Of a stretch of 64,000 bases of DNA, positions 21,971 to 33,560 are shown one piece after another (the first letter of the stretch is position 1; every line of letters starts with the position of its first letter). The position numbers were made by a program, and so were the translations under genes. The notes under the pieces were generated by a model. That model was not told the origin of the DNA. It ran no database searches and saw only the letters and a program-made list of their open reading frames with translations. Origin of the DNA: Colletotrichum lupini (Eukaryota > Ascomycota > Sordariomycetes > Glomerellales > Glomerellaceae); assembly GCF_023278565.1 (NCBI RefSeq), contig NC_064674.1:434001-498000 (forward strand), in the 5' to 3' direction.

Positions 21971-23520
21971 TCATGATTCCCTTCTATTTCTCTCTTTTCC
22001 TTGAAGTTTTGATACTTGTTGGGTGATAAAAAGTTTCACACCGAGGCTACGGGCAAGCCATGGATGAAAGACCTCCTCTTGATTCCGAGTAGCAGATTCA
22101 TCAGTATCAAACCTAATATATTGAGAGATTCCCCCTGAACACCTCTCTCTGAAACTCATGTATCTGCAAACGCATATTAGAACCCAAGTCTGCACTTAAA
22201 TCTTCATGTTCAGGATCATATATTCTCCTTGGTTCAGCCTCTAGAAACGGTAAATGGCGTCTTTGAACGGAACCCACCTCCTCATATTCTCGGCGCCTAA
22301 GGAGACCGCCTTCAACGGCTGAAGTCTTAATGTGACATCAAGAGGGGCAACCAAGACGATTTTCACAGAGCTAGGAAAGAAGTGCATCTGACGAAAGTTT
22401 GCCAAACGTGAGGGAACAATAATCTCCCCCACAGGGCAGATAAATCAACCAGTCTCGAGACATTTCTGCTCTTTTATAAGTGATATCCTGAAAGGGATTC
22501 CAAAAACCCAGAGTTTCTCACTGAAGACGAGTTTGTAGACGTTACCCGTATCCCCCAAGTACAAGAATGGTAGCTGAGACACACACGGAACATGGCCAAC
22601 TACCAAACTCTTACCCCTTTTCACCTGGGCGGCATGCAAGGCCTTCCTGAGCGAGGCCTTCCTGCGCAAAGCTCCTATTTATGCAGCTGTGGTCTCGTTG
22701 TATGCAAAGAAGAGGTAAGCCCTTGTTAACAGCTCTTTGATGTGCCTGAAGCGCATTCGGCGCTAGAGATGCTCACGTCATGTAGGTAGTGACCATAAGA
22801 CGGGAAACGCAGCAACACGCCGATCACCACTTGGTTGTTCATTTCTATCGTAGAGAGCTCGAGGGTCTTCTCTGGTTTCCAATAACCATAGTGGGTAAAG
22901 TAAATCTTCGCGGCTACGTTATCAAAGAATCTTTGATTGCCTTCATGATGAGATACCATTAGAGGAAGAGTTGGATGTATGATTGGTGGCGGGGCGTCCA
23001 GGATACTGACTGAATGAGAACTTATAAACAAGGATATTGGAATGGAAGTTTCTCCAGCCCAATGACAGCCTCGATCGAAAATATGAAATAGTTCCAGTAG
23101 CCACAGACAAACGTGGTCCCATCTGGTGCAAGGAATGAACTCGAGTGCTGCACCAGTTCCCCTGATCGACGTAAGAACGGGATATAACAAGAAATCTTTT
23201 ATCCGATACGGATAATATAATAGATCTTCGTTCCTCTAGGTCCTCATTGAAATCAAGAGTGTGTTTACATCTCCTTATGATGGCAATGCGCTCCTGTTTG
23301 ACATAGTCAAGGTAGGCTGGAGGAAAGAAAGATCTCGAGGTACCATTGGTCAGATTCCGAACTGTTGTGAGAAGAATGCGCTGAGTAGAGAACAGAAGTA
23401 GAGTGCCGACCGGTCTCGAATTGAGCAGAAGTAGGTAGCTAAAGGCAGCGGTCTGGTGATTCAGGGCTTCGGTTTTGGCACTTATAGCCATCTGACTTAT
23501 CATTGGGATTAGATACAATC
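21971..23520 (-). pseudogene. Decayed or heavily spliced minus-strand gene
   Basis: Coding-like pieces follow one another in changing frames. 22943-23518 gives QTAAFSYLLLLNSRPVGTLL through SDKRFLVISRSYVDQG. 22770-23190 gives GTGAALEFIPCTRWDHVCLW through LRFPSYGHYLHD, ending at a GTGAGC donor. 22445-22669 and 22241-22432 give LGDTGNVYKLVFSEKLWVFG and FRQMHFFPSSVKIVLVAPLD. 21971-22195 gives SATRNQEEVFHPWLARSLG. Stops and frame changes between pieces are only partly explained by introns. The composition is more AT-rich than in neighbouring genes. No family recognised. It could be a living gene with several introns; I judge a broken gene slightly more likely. Confidence 0.4.
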
Positions 23521-24116
23521 TTTCCCAACAATACGGCGAAATTGGAGTCTCACATACTCTAAACTCATTTCTTTGCAGTGTTTTCCTCTCTGTGTGAAAC
23601 TTCTAGCTCACTTGAGATCGGTGTTGAATGTGTTCCGGCCAGAAATCAAGTTTCTCATTTCAGAGTCCACCTTCAATTAGTTTGATGCTGGGTCAAGAAT
23701 CTCTCGTATAGCTCTGAACGGTATGACATTCAAGTCTAGGGGCTTTGAGTTCTTTCATCGCGCATTGATGATTCTTATAGAGCCTCTGCTGCCCTTTTGG
23801 TCAAGAAAGTCTGACGTCTTTGGTTCTCGCAGGGCGCTGAAACATGACATTTTCCCAGTAAGACGTGACATGGTCTTATGATCACTCTTATTAACCCTCT
23901 TGTCATAAACGCTGTTGTGTTTTCCTGGATCGCCAGTGATAGGTCCCCATTTGCCACCTACTAAAGTGATGACAGAAAGTCACAGCGCCGATACGAAGAA
24001 TGCGTCCTTATCGACCTTTAGCTACATTCGATGACCGTAGTCAAGCTTTCAACAGTGAAGTAAGAGCATGGCCAAGATCTCACAGATTCAACGCTAGATA
24101 GATAGAGGAAAATGGC
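23521..24116. other. No supported gene
   Basis: AT-richer intergenic sequence left of the MITE insertion; only short frames. Confidence 0.4.
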
Positions 24117-24543
24117 ATCATTTCCAGCGCACATACCCATTCAAATCAATCAAACAAATAAGTCAAACAAACAGTCAAATATAGGAATTTCAGCGAGTCA
24201 AACAATCAAATATTCTAGCCCGTATATTTGATATATTTGATCAAATCTAGAATCTAAGGGTGGACCCGAATATACCAATAATATACCGAGAAAATACGGA
24301 AAAAGGGGCCGCCCGGACCCGGATTCGAACACCGGACCTCCGGAATTAGAGTGGAGCCGCCCCAAAAAATTCGTCGCCTACGGCGCCGCATCCACTAACT
24401 ATACCATTTACTCGTCTAGTATTCAGCTTCACTCTATGATAACTTATCAGTCAAATCAATCAAATATTTGTCAAATTTATCAAACAATCAAATATGAACC
24501 TCATATTTGATTTGTTTGTTTGGGTATAAGCGCTGATCATTTC
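24117..24543. mobile_element. hAT-type MITE (24125-24535) with 8-bp target duplication
   Basis: The element begins CAGCGCACATACCCA at 24125 and ends with the inverted TGGGTATAAGCGCTG at 24535 (two mismatches in the 15-bp terminal repeat). It is 411 bp long. The 8-mer ATCATTTC flanks it exactly on both sides (24117-24124 and 24536-24543). A terminal CAG and an 8-bp duplication are the hallmarks of the hAT superfamily. Subterminal regions on both sides are filled with TCAAAT/TCAAAC words, typical of transposase binding sites. It is too short to code for a transposase, so it must have been moved in trans. Its termini match the long RIP-mutated element at 35705-38896 in reverse orientation. The copy itself shows no RIP. 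Confidence 0.9.
24300..24410 (-). other. tRNA-like Pol III promoter module inside the MITE
   Basis: On the minus strand an A-box-like TGGTATAGTTAGTGG (24392-24406) is followed by a B-box GTTCGAATCC (24321-24330) and, after a GC-rich end, by a T-run at 24300-24304 that could terminate Pol III. The D-arm GTAT/ATGC pairs, but the acceptor stem does not pair and the T-stem has an enlarged loop, so this is not a working tRNA. It looks like a degenerate tRNA-derived or SINE-like head. Confidence 0.55.
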
Positions 24544-25538
24544 TAATGGGCCGTATCGGCAGGGTTTTCCTTCCCACCCAAGTACTACATGTTCTGTGTT
24601 TATTGTTTCGTCAACTTATTAAAGTCATTTATTCAATCAAAAGGCCTTGATCGGTCATCAACAATGGTCTTATATAACTGGATGTCGTGATCCCCAGGCT
24701 TTGGCTTCCGCGTTCAAGGTGTCTTGAGGCCACAAAAAACAAAGGTTCGGTTCAAATAAAGAAGGCCAATCAAGACGCAACTCCAGAAGGGACTATCCAC
24801 AGTTGTTCTGGACCAGGAGGAGAAGGAGGTGGTGGAGGTTTCGTGTATTCGTATGATCGCGTCAAGATTCCAACTGTGATCTCGCAGCACCACGATTTGG
24901 GATGCAGTCTGCTCCATAATTCTATGGCATGTTGGACCTTTCAATCAGCATGGCATGCATACAAGGAATGACATCTGCAGACGTCAACGCGCGCAGTTGT
25001 AGATCTAAATTGTGGCAGGAAGGCACCTTTGTCGACGACACCACGAAACCGGATCGGAGATGGGCACATTCCCGAAATGTGAGAATCAAGAGCTAACCAC
25101 AAGCTCTTCAGGGAAAAATACGTTGTGCGTAGCAAAGTACCATCTACTCCCACTACGTTGACGAGCAAGATGCATCGTTCATTCGTTTCCCGATCCCAAT
25201 TCCTTTGCGAGTGTGTCACGATCTGCGTTAGAATGCAAACATATGCCTTCAGAACTTCATGCTGGCAATTGCTTTCCCTTAAAAGTGGCCCTTATCTCCC
25301 TTATCGTCCGCCGCGACATCACCATCAACATGAATACAATTGCTCAACATCTCGGTAGCCTCCACAGAGCTCGTATGAGCCTCGGCCTGCCCTTTCCTTG
25401 ACCAATGTCCCTTATTGTGTGGCATGCCGCAGTTCACGACCTGAAATCGGTCGGCATTCATCTCAGTTACTGGTAGTCTCTACCGAGCTTGTGAGGGTGT
25501 CGGGTTCGTCTCTGGTCACCTATGGCTGTTTCAGCAAT
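24544..25538. other. No supported gene
   Basis: Short overlapping frames on both strands. A Gly-rich plus-strand reading near 24820 (GGEGGGGGF) has no convincing start or partner exon. Confidence 0.35.
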
Positions 25539-26169
25539 CTACTGCAAAGAATAGGGAAGGCCGGTAACAACGCCAGAAAGGCCTTGATTATCCTGAACTT
25601 CGATGCTTGGAGCCTGGAAGCAGCGGTCATTCTTTTCAAGCTCCCCGGACTTTTGAATGATATCGGCATCAGCCGAAACAATGAAGGAGGGAGACGACCC
25701 TGCATTCTCGTGGGGTGGACTGATTGGGGATGACTGGAACCCACATCGGGAAACCTGAGCATCCAAGCCGTTGTTGGAGAAGCCATTGACAAGTCGGACA
25801 ACGGCGGAGTCTCGTGCCGGGCGGGTGAGGGTGCGGCCAACAATTGCCCAACACTCGCGACCCTCTCTCCACGCCTAAAGAAAAGCAACGGCACTGGATT
25901 CGTTGGGGATGCGTGGTCGGGCGATGCTCAGATCCGACTCTCGGCTCATGGGAATAATGATGATCATTATGGTTGTGGCGGTCGACGAATTGTGATAGTG
26001 CAGACTGAAGAGGCAACTCGGAGATGGGAAGTCGCTGTCTGCCCTGCGCTGAGGAGGGGTGAGTATTTGGGCCAGAAGATAATTGAGGGGAAATTCTTAT
26101 CTGTTTGGTTTGTCCATTTGCTTTCCCTCTCTGCCGTAAATTTGCTGTCTGTTCTTCGCCGAAGCACAT
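25539..26169 (-). CDS. Two-exon gene, 188-aa protein of unknown function
   Basis: Exon 1 (25939-26169) starts MCFGEEQTANLRQRGKANGQ and ends with a His/Asn-rich stretch (DRHNHNDHHYSHEPR). The intron (25875-25938, 64 nt) has a GTCGGA donor, a CCGAC branch-like word and a long pyrimidine tract ending TTCTTTAG, phase 0. Exon 2 (25539-25874) encodes AWREGRECWAIVGRTLTRPA, then NGFSNNGLDAQVSRCGFQ, and ends GVVTGLPYSLQ-stop, with even, C/G-ending codons throughout. No signal peptide, membrane segment or known domain. The non-consensus donor is the weak point; exon 2 itself is convincing. Confidence 0.55.
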
Positions 26170-27455
26170 CCTGACATTGAAGAGGAAAGAGAAAAGTCAT
26201 TGGTGTTAGTGTTGATATTTGACTGCCATAGCACGACACGTCAGCAGGGTAGTCGTTCGGCTGGCACGAAGACCAATGAACGGTGGTCTGTTGCTGCATA
26301 CGGAGGTGGAAGGAGGAGGAAGTTGTTCGACAGAGCCTACGATTCCTCAGAAGTGGTGATATGTAAGTGGAAGGGTCGTTCTTATGGCCCCGGCCGCCTT
26401 CCAGATCCACCTTTCCTGCCGACTGCCCAGAATCTAACATTCACCTTGGGCAGGCAAGACCCAGGGCAATGGACATGACAAAGCACCTGAAAGGTGTTTT
26501 CTTGAACGCCTGATTCCGTTAAGGTCGATCCTTTGCGCCAGCCAGCAAAAAAACAATCACATTCACCACCACATACATGGCATAACCGAGCACACTGTCC
26601 GAAGGCAAAGACTGGGAGGAGCAGCAGTATCTGTCTAGTGCTTTGTCTCGAAACCGGCCACCTGTTACAGCCTGCTTGGAATCCGAACACCTTAATCTCT
26701 GACTCAAGCAGTGTCGTGATTGCTTCAACGGTCCAGCAGGTTCACCGCTCATCACATCAGCCTAACTACACAATCACCAAACTCTCCACAAAAAGCAGGA
26801 TCACGAAATTGACTCAAGGGACCAAAAGCAAAACATACAACACCAGATATTCGCTGGTCGTCACCGACCCAACTACTAATCCGGCCCTCATTGGCTTATC
26901 TATGGGAGAGCGGACGGGATCCCGAGTTTTCCAATGGGTATGGTCGTATGTGGTTGTTCGGGAGTGCAGAGTTGACCATAGTCCTTTCCAGACCATGGCA
27001 CCGAGCCACAGCTGGAAACCGGCGTCAATGGTGGAACCAAGACATATGCGTTGCAGTATTAGCTGCGTCTGCGTCGAATTGATAGTGTATCATTGCTGAG
27101 GTCACGACTCCTTAGAGATAGACGGCTCAAGGTGGATTCTCATCATTACATCGCAGGAGCCGTGACCATGTCAACGTTGGCGCAAAGATTCTCGTTGGTT
27201 GCCCCGGTGCGGCACCAGAATCTTTCACACGGCCTATCTCCATCATGGAAGATTTCAATCACGCCGATTCATACTCCGTGTCATGTCCGGCGAAGTGAGA
27301 ACTAGAAATGTGGAGCACCTCCCACGGTCGAGAATGCGGGTCGCGAGCCCCCCGGATTCACGCTGGTTCGTCCGGGTCTGGTGATGGTAACGTCTCCACG
27401 CGTCCATTCCTTCCATCACGTATCGTCTGAGAAGCAGGGAATAAAATAACTTAGG
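26170..27455. other. Ambiguous coding remnants
   Basis: A minus-strand frame from ATG at 26752 to a stop at about 26519 ends in a hydrophobic segment (LGYAMYVVVNVIVFLLAGA). Another near 26820-26900 gives EYLVLYVLLLVP. A plus-strand frame overlaps both. These may be remnants of a membrane-protein gene; nothing can be assigned. Confidence 0.3.
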
Positions 27456-27460
27456 GGTAT

Positions 27461-27642
27461 TATCGTATAGTCACTGTAGGGGCATCGACGTATATAAAGA
27501 GAACGGTTGTCTATCAGAAATAGGAAATAGGCACGAAGCTCGCTCTAATATAGAGGGTATAAGTAAAGTGGGCCTCGGTAATTATATAACCGAGGTTACG
27601 TGACGTGCGGTAAGGCCATGGATGGTTGAAGCTATCACGACA
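27461..27642 (-). mobile_element. Solo LTR, family 2, copy 1 (182 bp)
   Basis: Read on the minus strand it begins TGTCGTGATAGCTTCAACC and ends GTGACTATACGATA. It is the same length as, and strongly similar to, the inverse copy at 58200-58381. Flanks on the plus strand are GGTAT (27456-27460) and GGTGT (27643-27647), a 5-bp duplication with one transition. No internal region adjoins it, so it is a recombination remnant of an LTR retrotransposon. Confidence 0.75.
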
Positions 27643-27647
27643 GGTGT

Positions 27648-28216
27648 CAAATTGCCATGAATCTTAAATTGCCTTCCCGCGCTCGAGCTGCACCTAACGT
27701 CTGTTTTCGCCTCGCAGATTCTCGAATATCAGTCTCTTAGTCATAGAAATGAATCAAGTTACCTGACATGGTCGGGATATGAATAACACTGTATGTGCTA
27801 TCGAGTTACTTCCCGTCGCTGGATCTTATATTCCACCGTTTAACTTAGTGTCACCGCGCTCGCGCATCTAACCACTCAAGCCCAGTTCATCCCCGGCCTC
27901 ACGCGTCAATCGTCACAAAGTACATATCGTTATATCGTTGTATCGTTATATCTTTGCATCTTTGTCATCTTGATCGCGTATGCCTCTCTGAAGACAAAGC
28001 GATAAACACAATTCTAGGCGCATATTCAGACATGCCAAAAGCCATCGCAGGTCTTATTTTCACGATTCTATCAACGCCTTCTATCAAGCTCATGGGATTT
28101 GTTCACTGAGAAGCCTCCTGCATGGTAAATATAGATCAGGGATTTTCAAGGGATCTGAAATGTTAGGCGCCATTTTTGCTTCGTCCACGCGTAGCATAGA
28201 GTGACCAGGTCTCGGG
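27648..28216. repeat. Intergenic with short 8-bp TATCGTTA repeats
   Basis: Four imperfect TATCGTTR units at about 27922-27955. The rest is featureless. Confidence 0.5.
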
Positions 28217-28362
28217 ATGAGGAAAAATGCGCGGGAGGAGGATGAACAAGGCCGATCCTCGAAGCGGATTTACGCATTTTGGAATTCGGGACAACAAACG
28301 ATGCCAAACAGATACGGCCATAACACCGTGGATCGGAACGCCCAATTCTTGACTGTGGATGA
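28217..28362 (+). CDS. Possible first exon of an unresolved gene
   Basis: ATG at 28217 opens MRKNAREEDEQGRSSKRIYA and runs to LTVDE at a consensus GTAAGC donor. Downstream, two overlapping frames (28540-28772) both look coding, one giving LPSNWLEEVLALGLAEEELL. The acceptor is not identifiable. It could be a fragment. Confidence 0.35.
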
Positions 28363-28539
28363 GGTAAGCCGACAATACTTCATGCCTGTCACTGAATGGC
28401 CTTTCTGAACATCAAGATCTTCACCGGCAACCTCAAGCAACATTCAGAATCGTGTCACAAGCACCTTGTTTGCCAGGATTAGGCGGAAGGCTTTTCTCCT
28501 AGTCATTACGCGTGGGTGACTCGATCCTTGCCCGGAAGT

Positions 28540-29880
28540 GGCAGAGCGAGGTGATTTACCGTCGAATTGGCTGGAGGAGGTGCTTGCCCTTGGATTGGCA
28601 GAAGAGGAATTGCTTGAAGAAGTGCCGAATGGTGCTGTTGTCAGTTCAAGTATTGAAACTTCTGGTACTCTATTGTTTGTCCAACTACTTGCGGTCGGGG
28701 TGGCTAAGAAAGGAGACTTACAATCGGGCTGGCACAAGGGGACACTCACGTCAAATGAGTTAAGCTGGAAGTGACTGAAGGAAGTGCTGAGAGTGCTGGC
28801 CTTTGCCGTCGAAGTGGAAGCGTCTGGAAGTGTCCGGCAACTTCCCGTCGACTGAGAGAAACATCTAGCACTTTTTTCTGTTCATCAAGCCCTCTTCCGG
28901 TTGCTGAAGAGCCAGAAACGCGGGAACAACAACAAATCTAGGCTTCCTGCTGTTTTAGTAGCAAACAAAGAACATGGACGGTAGGTAGAGGCTTTTTCAA
29001 GATCCAAGGGATGCCTTAGAAGGGAAAAGATGAGGGCTGGAGACTCGGGCAGCTGTTGGATCTCGGTTCTGGTGTTGGAGGGCGCGCAGCGAGTCAACCT
29101 TTCTCGGTGGGGAATGGTGAAAGTTGGATTCTTTCACGGAGGTCTGGCGAAAGGAAGCCTTTTCGCGACGGCCAGCGATCTGGCGATTGAAAGGTTTTCG
29201 GTGAAGCTCTTTCCACGGGTAAGTCTGGCAGATGAAAGCTTACTAGGGTGACTTTTCCGCGGCCAAATCTTTTTCTGGCGGAAGGACGCTGTCTGGCATG
29301 CTGGAGACCCGAAGAGCTGATTGAAAGCAGCTCGTTCTGCAGAGCATACTGACAGGATAATAGCTTATCGAAGTGAGAATTCTGGGACGACGTCAACTTG
29401 CGGCAGAAGGAGGTGCTAAAAGTGGAAATTTCCCGAAGCGAGCGGTCAGAAGAAATCCAGCGCAGAGCAATTGACGCTAGAGAGGGTCTTGTCGAAGTGA
29501 CATCTTCCTTGGGAACTAATGGTCTAGCCATTGAGGACTTGTCAAAAAGAGCTCCTCCCACAGGTAATTTGTGGCAGAAAGGAGCTTGTTAGAGTGACAT
29601 CACGGTATCGAGGTCAGCTTCCGGCGGAAGGAGGCCATCTTCTTAGCGGCCAACATTCTAGCGATCAGTATGGCGATTGGAGTGGCGGCTGGGGGTTTGG
29701 AGAAGTGACTTTTACATGGAGGAACTCGGGCGGAAGGACGTCTGTGTGGTGGAAGGCTGTCTCGATGGCTTCAGACTAGACAACCTGTTGGTCAGTGTCG
29801 ACGGAGGAGAGATTGAGGTAGCGCATATGGAACGAGTATTGCCAGTCCCGACGGCCTTAATAAGGTAAACAGGAGAAAGG
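28540..29880. repeat. Highly diverged ~110-bp repeat region
   Basis: The words GGCGGAAGGA/GGCAGAAGGA (29277, 29401, 29622, 29730) and RAGTGACWTY (29249, 29493, 29593, 29703) alternate at roughly 100-120 bp spacing. Coding-like readings occur in several frames, which is what a diverged repeat would give. No single gene is supportable. Confidence 0.35.
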
Positions 29881-30949
29881 GCTCGTGAGATGGCTCGGAA
29901 CCGCTTCTTTTGTCGGTCATGCCCCAGCTGACCTGTGGTGGAAGAGGGCGCTTACTTCAACCACTGCTGAGTGCCCATGTTGGTCTTAACTTCCGTGCGT
30001 CCCAGCCGGTACGAGATTCAATGATTGTAACTTGACTCCTCTGCGTATTGGAGATGTGGACGGAGGAAGTTAGTGGGCAGAGCCTGCAATTCCTCCGCTT
30101 GGTGTAAGTACGGCACGACCACCTTCCGACGTCCCTTTTCTGCCGGTAATAGTACCTTCTTCCAACGTGTTCTTTTTCCCTGGGGTATATCCGGCCGTTT
30201 GATTCCCAACAATGGATGGAATAAAATCTTTCCTGGCTATTTAATCTAAGGTTCTCTGCTCCTCACACCCTCTGTCACGATCTTTACCGGTATTTGTTGC
30301 CCTGTATCTTCGTTTCCTCCTCGTACCGCTCGTACTCGTCCTATCATTGGTGGCGACCGCAAAGCCGACGACCTTCCTAACCTAACTCATCCACCCTACA
30401 ACAACAGCTTCCCTGGCCGTCTCTGATGTGTCGACGGATATTCTGCTATCAATAGGCATACGACGCAGGGGAGAAGCTCACAGAGGCCATACCTTAGTTA
30501 CCCCTTCGTACCTCCTGTACTCTCTCACCCAAACATCCTTGGCAGCAGCCGCAGACCCGACGATCTTCCAGTCTCGCCCACCAGAACAGCACCCCTCGCC
30601 GTCTCAAAGACGCTGACGGGTAATCCGCACCTATACGAAGGCTATTCCGCCAGAGACGTTTCTTCCCTAATTAGACAAATCACTCTTCAAGTCGTCATTT
30701 TGACTTTAAAAATCAGTCAACACAAACGGGAAGGCAGAAGGTGCAGTGGAGGGAAGTTGGCTCTCAAGAAGGTAGGCGCTCCAGACAGGAAGGAGGTGGT
30801 TCGACACGCCTTCCTCCGGAAAGTGTCGGAGAAATAGAGCTCCGGGCCAGAAGTGGCTGTTGCGGCGGTGCAGTGACGTGTAGCCCGACATTTGCTTGAA
30901 CGAACCTTGCATGGGCGCGAGATATCCTTGAATTCCCGCCCTTAGTCTA
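29881..30949. other. No supported gene
   Basis: Two loosely similar stretches (30290-30400 and 30480-30610, sharing GACCCGACGATCTTCC-like words) hint at an old duplication. No gene model is possible. Confidence 0.3.
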
Positions 30950-32640
30950 CCAGCAGCATTGGGGGCGAGTCAACTGATGTTTGAATCTCCTTCTTGCAGA
31001 ACTCCGTGAACACTAACGCGAGCAGCAGCGTCGTCAGTGGCTCGATCTGCAAGTCGGTACCTGCTAATGGCCTTGCCTGGGTACATCAACATGAAGATGG
31101 TCTGAGATGTTGCAATGAAGTCCCCGATGATTTCCTCACTAAAAATTCTGCCAACCTAGAATCGACAGCCCGACCATCATGGTGAACGAGGTCAGAATCA
31201 TGAAGATGTGCATATCCCTGTCAAACGTGCCATATGCGATGAACAACGGGGAATTCACCGATGTGAAGAATGGGACGACGAGGTTCATACCCAGTTCAGC
31301 CCACAGAACCGAGACGAATGACGTCTCAAGCTCGGTCTCAGGGGCGTGAGAGTACTTGTGGGCGATGCAGTACGGAAGAGACGCCCTGAGTGCCGCCGAA
31401 AACCTGGCTTCGAAACTCAAGAAGCACCTGAAGGCGGTCGACTACCCGAACACCCAATGACTCCCACCCTTCGCCAGAGTTCCATTCCTTAGCATGAAGA
31501 ACGCCGTCGCCGGTAAGGGCATCGAGCTGGTGAACGCACCGTTGAGGTGTGGCTCGTGGTGCGATGTTTCGGAGCACCTAGCCCTCGACGGATATGTCAA
31601 GATCAGATCCAGCAGCAAGGCTCCCAGCACCGTGATTGCTACGGAGTGCATGAGAATGAGGGACACTGACAAGATCGAAAATAAAGAAATGCATAGGCTG
31701 AGCGCGCACATATTATCGACCGACGCCTACTTGTCCGTCGACATTGGGCCCTCGATCAGTGTCCCGGTGTAGGCCTCCGAGACGTGCAACCCTCTTCAAG
31801 CCTGTCTCAACCACACGCAAGAAGAAGTTTATGAACATGCGAAACTCCTCATGCATTCACGAGAACGTCGTCATGAACATGTCCGCTTCTAGCTTGTCAA
31901 CGGAGTCTGGGTGCTCGGTATCGTAGAGAAAAGTCTTCTCCCCTATCAGCCCGGTGAGGCCCATTGCCACGTAGTACCTTATGCACTTTCTCGCGCCCAG
32001 AGCCCAATGAAACGCCGTGGAATCAACGACGACCTTTCTGCTATCCATGATGGACCCCGCGTGGACGACACAGATGCCGGTCGACCTGACCCACAAAATG
32101 GCTTTGTGTTTCACGCAGTACTCGTACGCCGACTACCAGATGAACAGGTACGTCCTTTTGTTGTCCAGCGGGTCGGGGTTCATCGACTGACGCTTATCGT
32201 TGACGAGAATATCGATCATTCCGTACGCGTCTAAGATCTCGGATGGCCCCGATGCAGTCAAGGATCTCACGGTCTTTCCAACGGACGCAGCGTTGTTTAA
32301 CTACACGAGAACCTTAGTCCACCACATCGTCAATATGCTCTTGGAGTTGCCGAGGATCCTTCTTCATCACGCTGGCATCATGATGCACAGTCGAGTACTA
32401 CATCGACCTCTCGTACCCTCAAGACATTCATGATGATGCACGTGTATTGGAACTCGTGCTCGTCGGAGACTCTGTGCTCGTCTTCTATATCATGCAGAGG
32501 CCCATCGTCTGGCTTCAGCTCGTGATGTCGCTCGTCTCCACTCGAAGAGACCAGCCAAGGGGCCTCCCAACTTCTTACACAGCCAGTAGTCGTGCCATAC
32601 TTCCTCGACGTTCGTCTTGCTCGCCATTCTATTGAAACAG
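30950..32640 (-). pseudogene. Unidentified decayed coding region
   Basis: On the minus strand, coding-like text with GC-ending codons continues for about 1.6 kb but changes frame repeatedly. 32490-32640 gives MASKTNVEEVWHDYWLCKKL. 31857-32240 gives DILVNDKRQSMNPDPLDNKR, then an in-frame stop, then VVVDSTAFHWALGARKCIRY. 31442-31711 gives a hydrophobic LFSILSVSLILMHSVAITVL. 31139-31420 gives IFMILTSFTMMVGLSILG. About 30960-31070 gives EPLTTLLLALVFTEFCKK. Several hydrophobic segments suggest a former membrane protein. I could not match it to any family. Multiple frame breaks argue for a dead gene or a captured foreign fragment. Confidence 0.4.
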
Positions 32641-32759
32641 TTGACGGTTGACTTGTTCGAGACTCTTTCTATGTCCATTATGACCCCTCTCTGGTGAAGT
32701 AGCAGTTCTCGACCATCTTTCAACACAAGGCGCACAACACAGCCGTTCAGCCGAAGCAA

Positions 32760-33560
32760 CTCTCTGAGACAATATATCCTGAGACAATATATCCTGAGAC
32801 ATTGTTCCGGATTAGACACGTTGAGGTCATGCAAACGGCTAAACTTCATCACCCATTCTCCTCGCTTAAGGAGTTTACTGAGAGAATGTAGAATCAAGTC
32901 CGTCTTGAGACTCCGTCTGTCTTAGGACTCCGCCTATCTTAGGACTCCGCCTGTCTTAGGACTCCGCCTGTCTTAGGACTCCGTCCGTCTCAGATCCTTA
33001 TCTGTCTCAAGTCTTTATCTGTCTCAGGACTCCGTCTGTCTTAGGACTTCGTCTATCTTAGGACTGCGTCTGTCTTAGGGCTCTGTCTTAGGACTTCGTC
33101 TGTCTTAAGACCTCGTCCGTCTTAAGAGTTTGTTCGTCTGAGGCTTCGTCCGTCCTAGATCCTAGACTTCGTACGTATTAGAGCTTCGTCCTACTTAAGA
33201 ATCTATCTATCTGAATATTCCGCCCGTCTCAAGGGGTCATCCGTCTCTGGAAGTTCTTAGTCTCAAGAATCTATCTATCATAAAAACTTTTCCGTCTTAA
33301 GAGTCCATCCGTCTTATAATCCGTCCATCTTAAGACTACGTCCGTCTTGAGACTACCTTATGTTCGTCTTCAGACTACGTGTATCTTACGTATACGTTTT
33401 TACTTTCTCCTAGAATGTCGTCTTAAGACTAGAGTTGTCTTAAGACTCTGCCTATCTTACGTATATGTCTTTCCTAAGACGTCTAATTTTAGTTTGATAT
33501 CCGTTTCATGCCCACGTCTGTCTTATGATCACGTCTGTCTTGAGACGTTTTACTAGCATT
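32760..33560. repeat. ~17-bp tandem array GACTCCGTCTGTCTTAG, progressively diverged
   Basis: From 32905 to about 33130 the 17-mer TTAGGACTCCGYCTGTC repeats nearly in register. Further right it degrades to TCCGTCTTAAGA-like words up to about 33550. Just left, a 15-bp unit, AATATATCCTGAGAC, is duplicated near 32770-32800. The strand is pyrimidine-biased and built around CTTAG/GTCT words. Confidence 0.75.

Noticed and set aside
24300..24410. Functional tRNA gene on the minus strand inside the MITE
   Set aside because: A- and B-boxes are present, but the acceptor stem does not pair and the T-loop is enlarged; reported as a tRNA-like module only.
26533..27099. 188-codon plus-strand frame
   Set aside because: Begins at TTG, Ser/Thr/Gln-rich with mixed codon use, and is contradicted by hydrophobic readings on the other strand; no splice support.
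30950..32640. Endogenous large-DNA-virus or other viral fragment
   Set aside because: Considered because of foreign-looking codon bias and frame breaks, but no viral hallmark motif could be recognised; left as unidentified.
32905..33560. CRISPR array
   Set aside because: Units are contiguous 17-mers without distinct spacers, in a eukaryotic genome; it is a simple tandem array.
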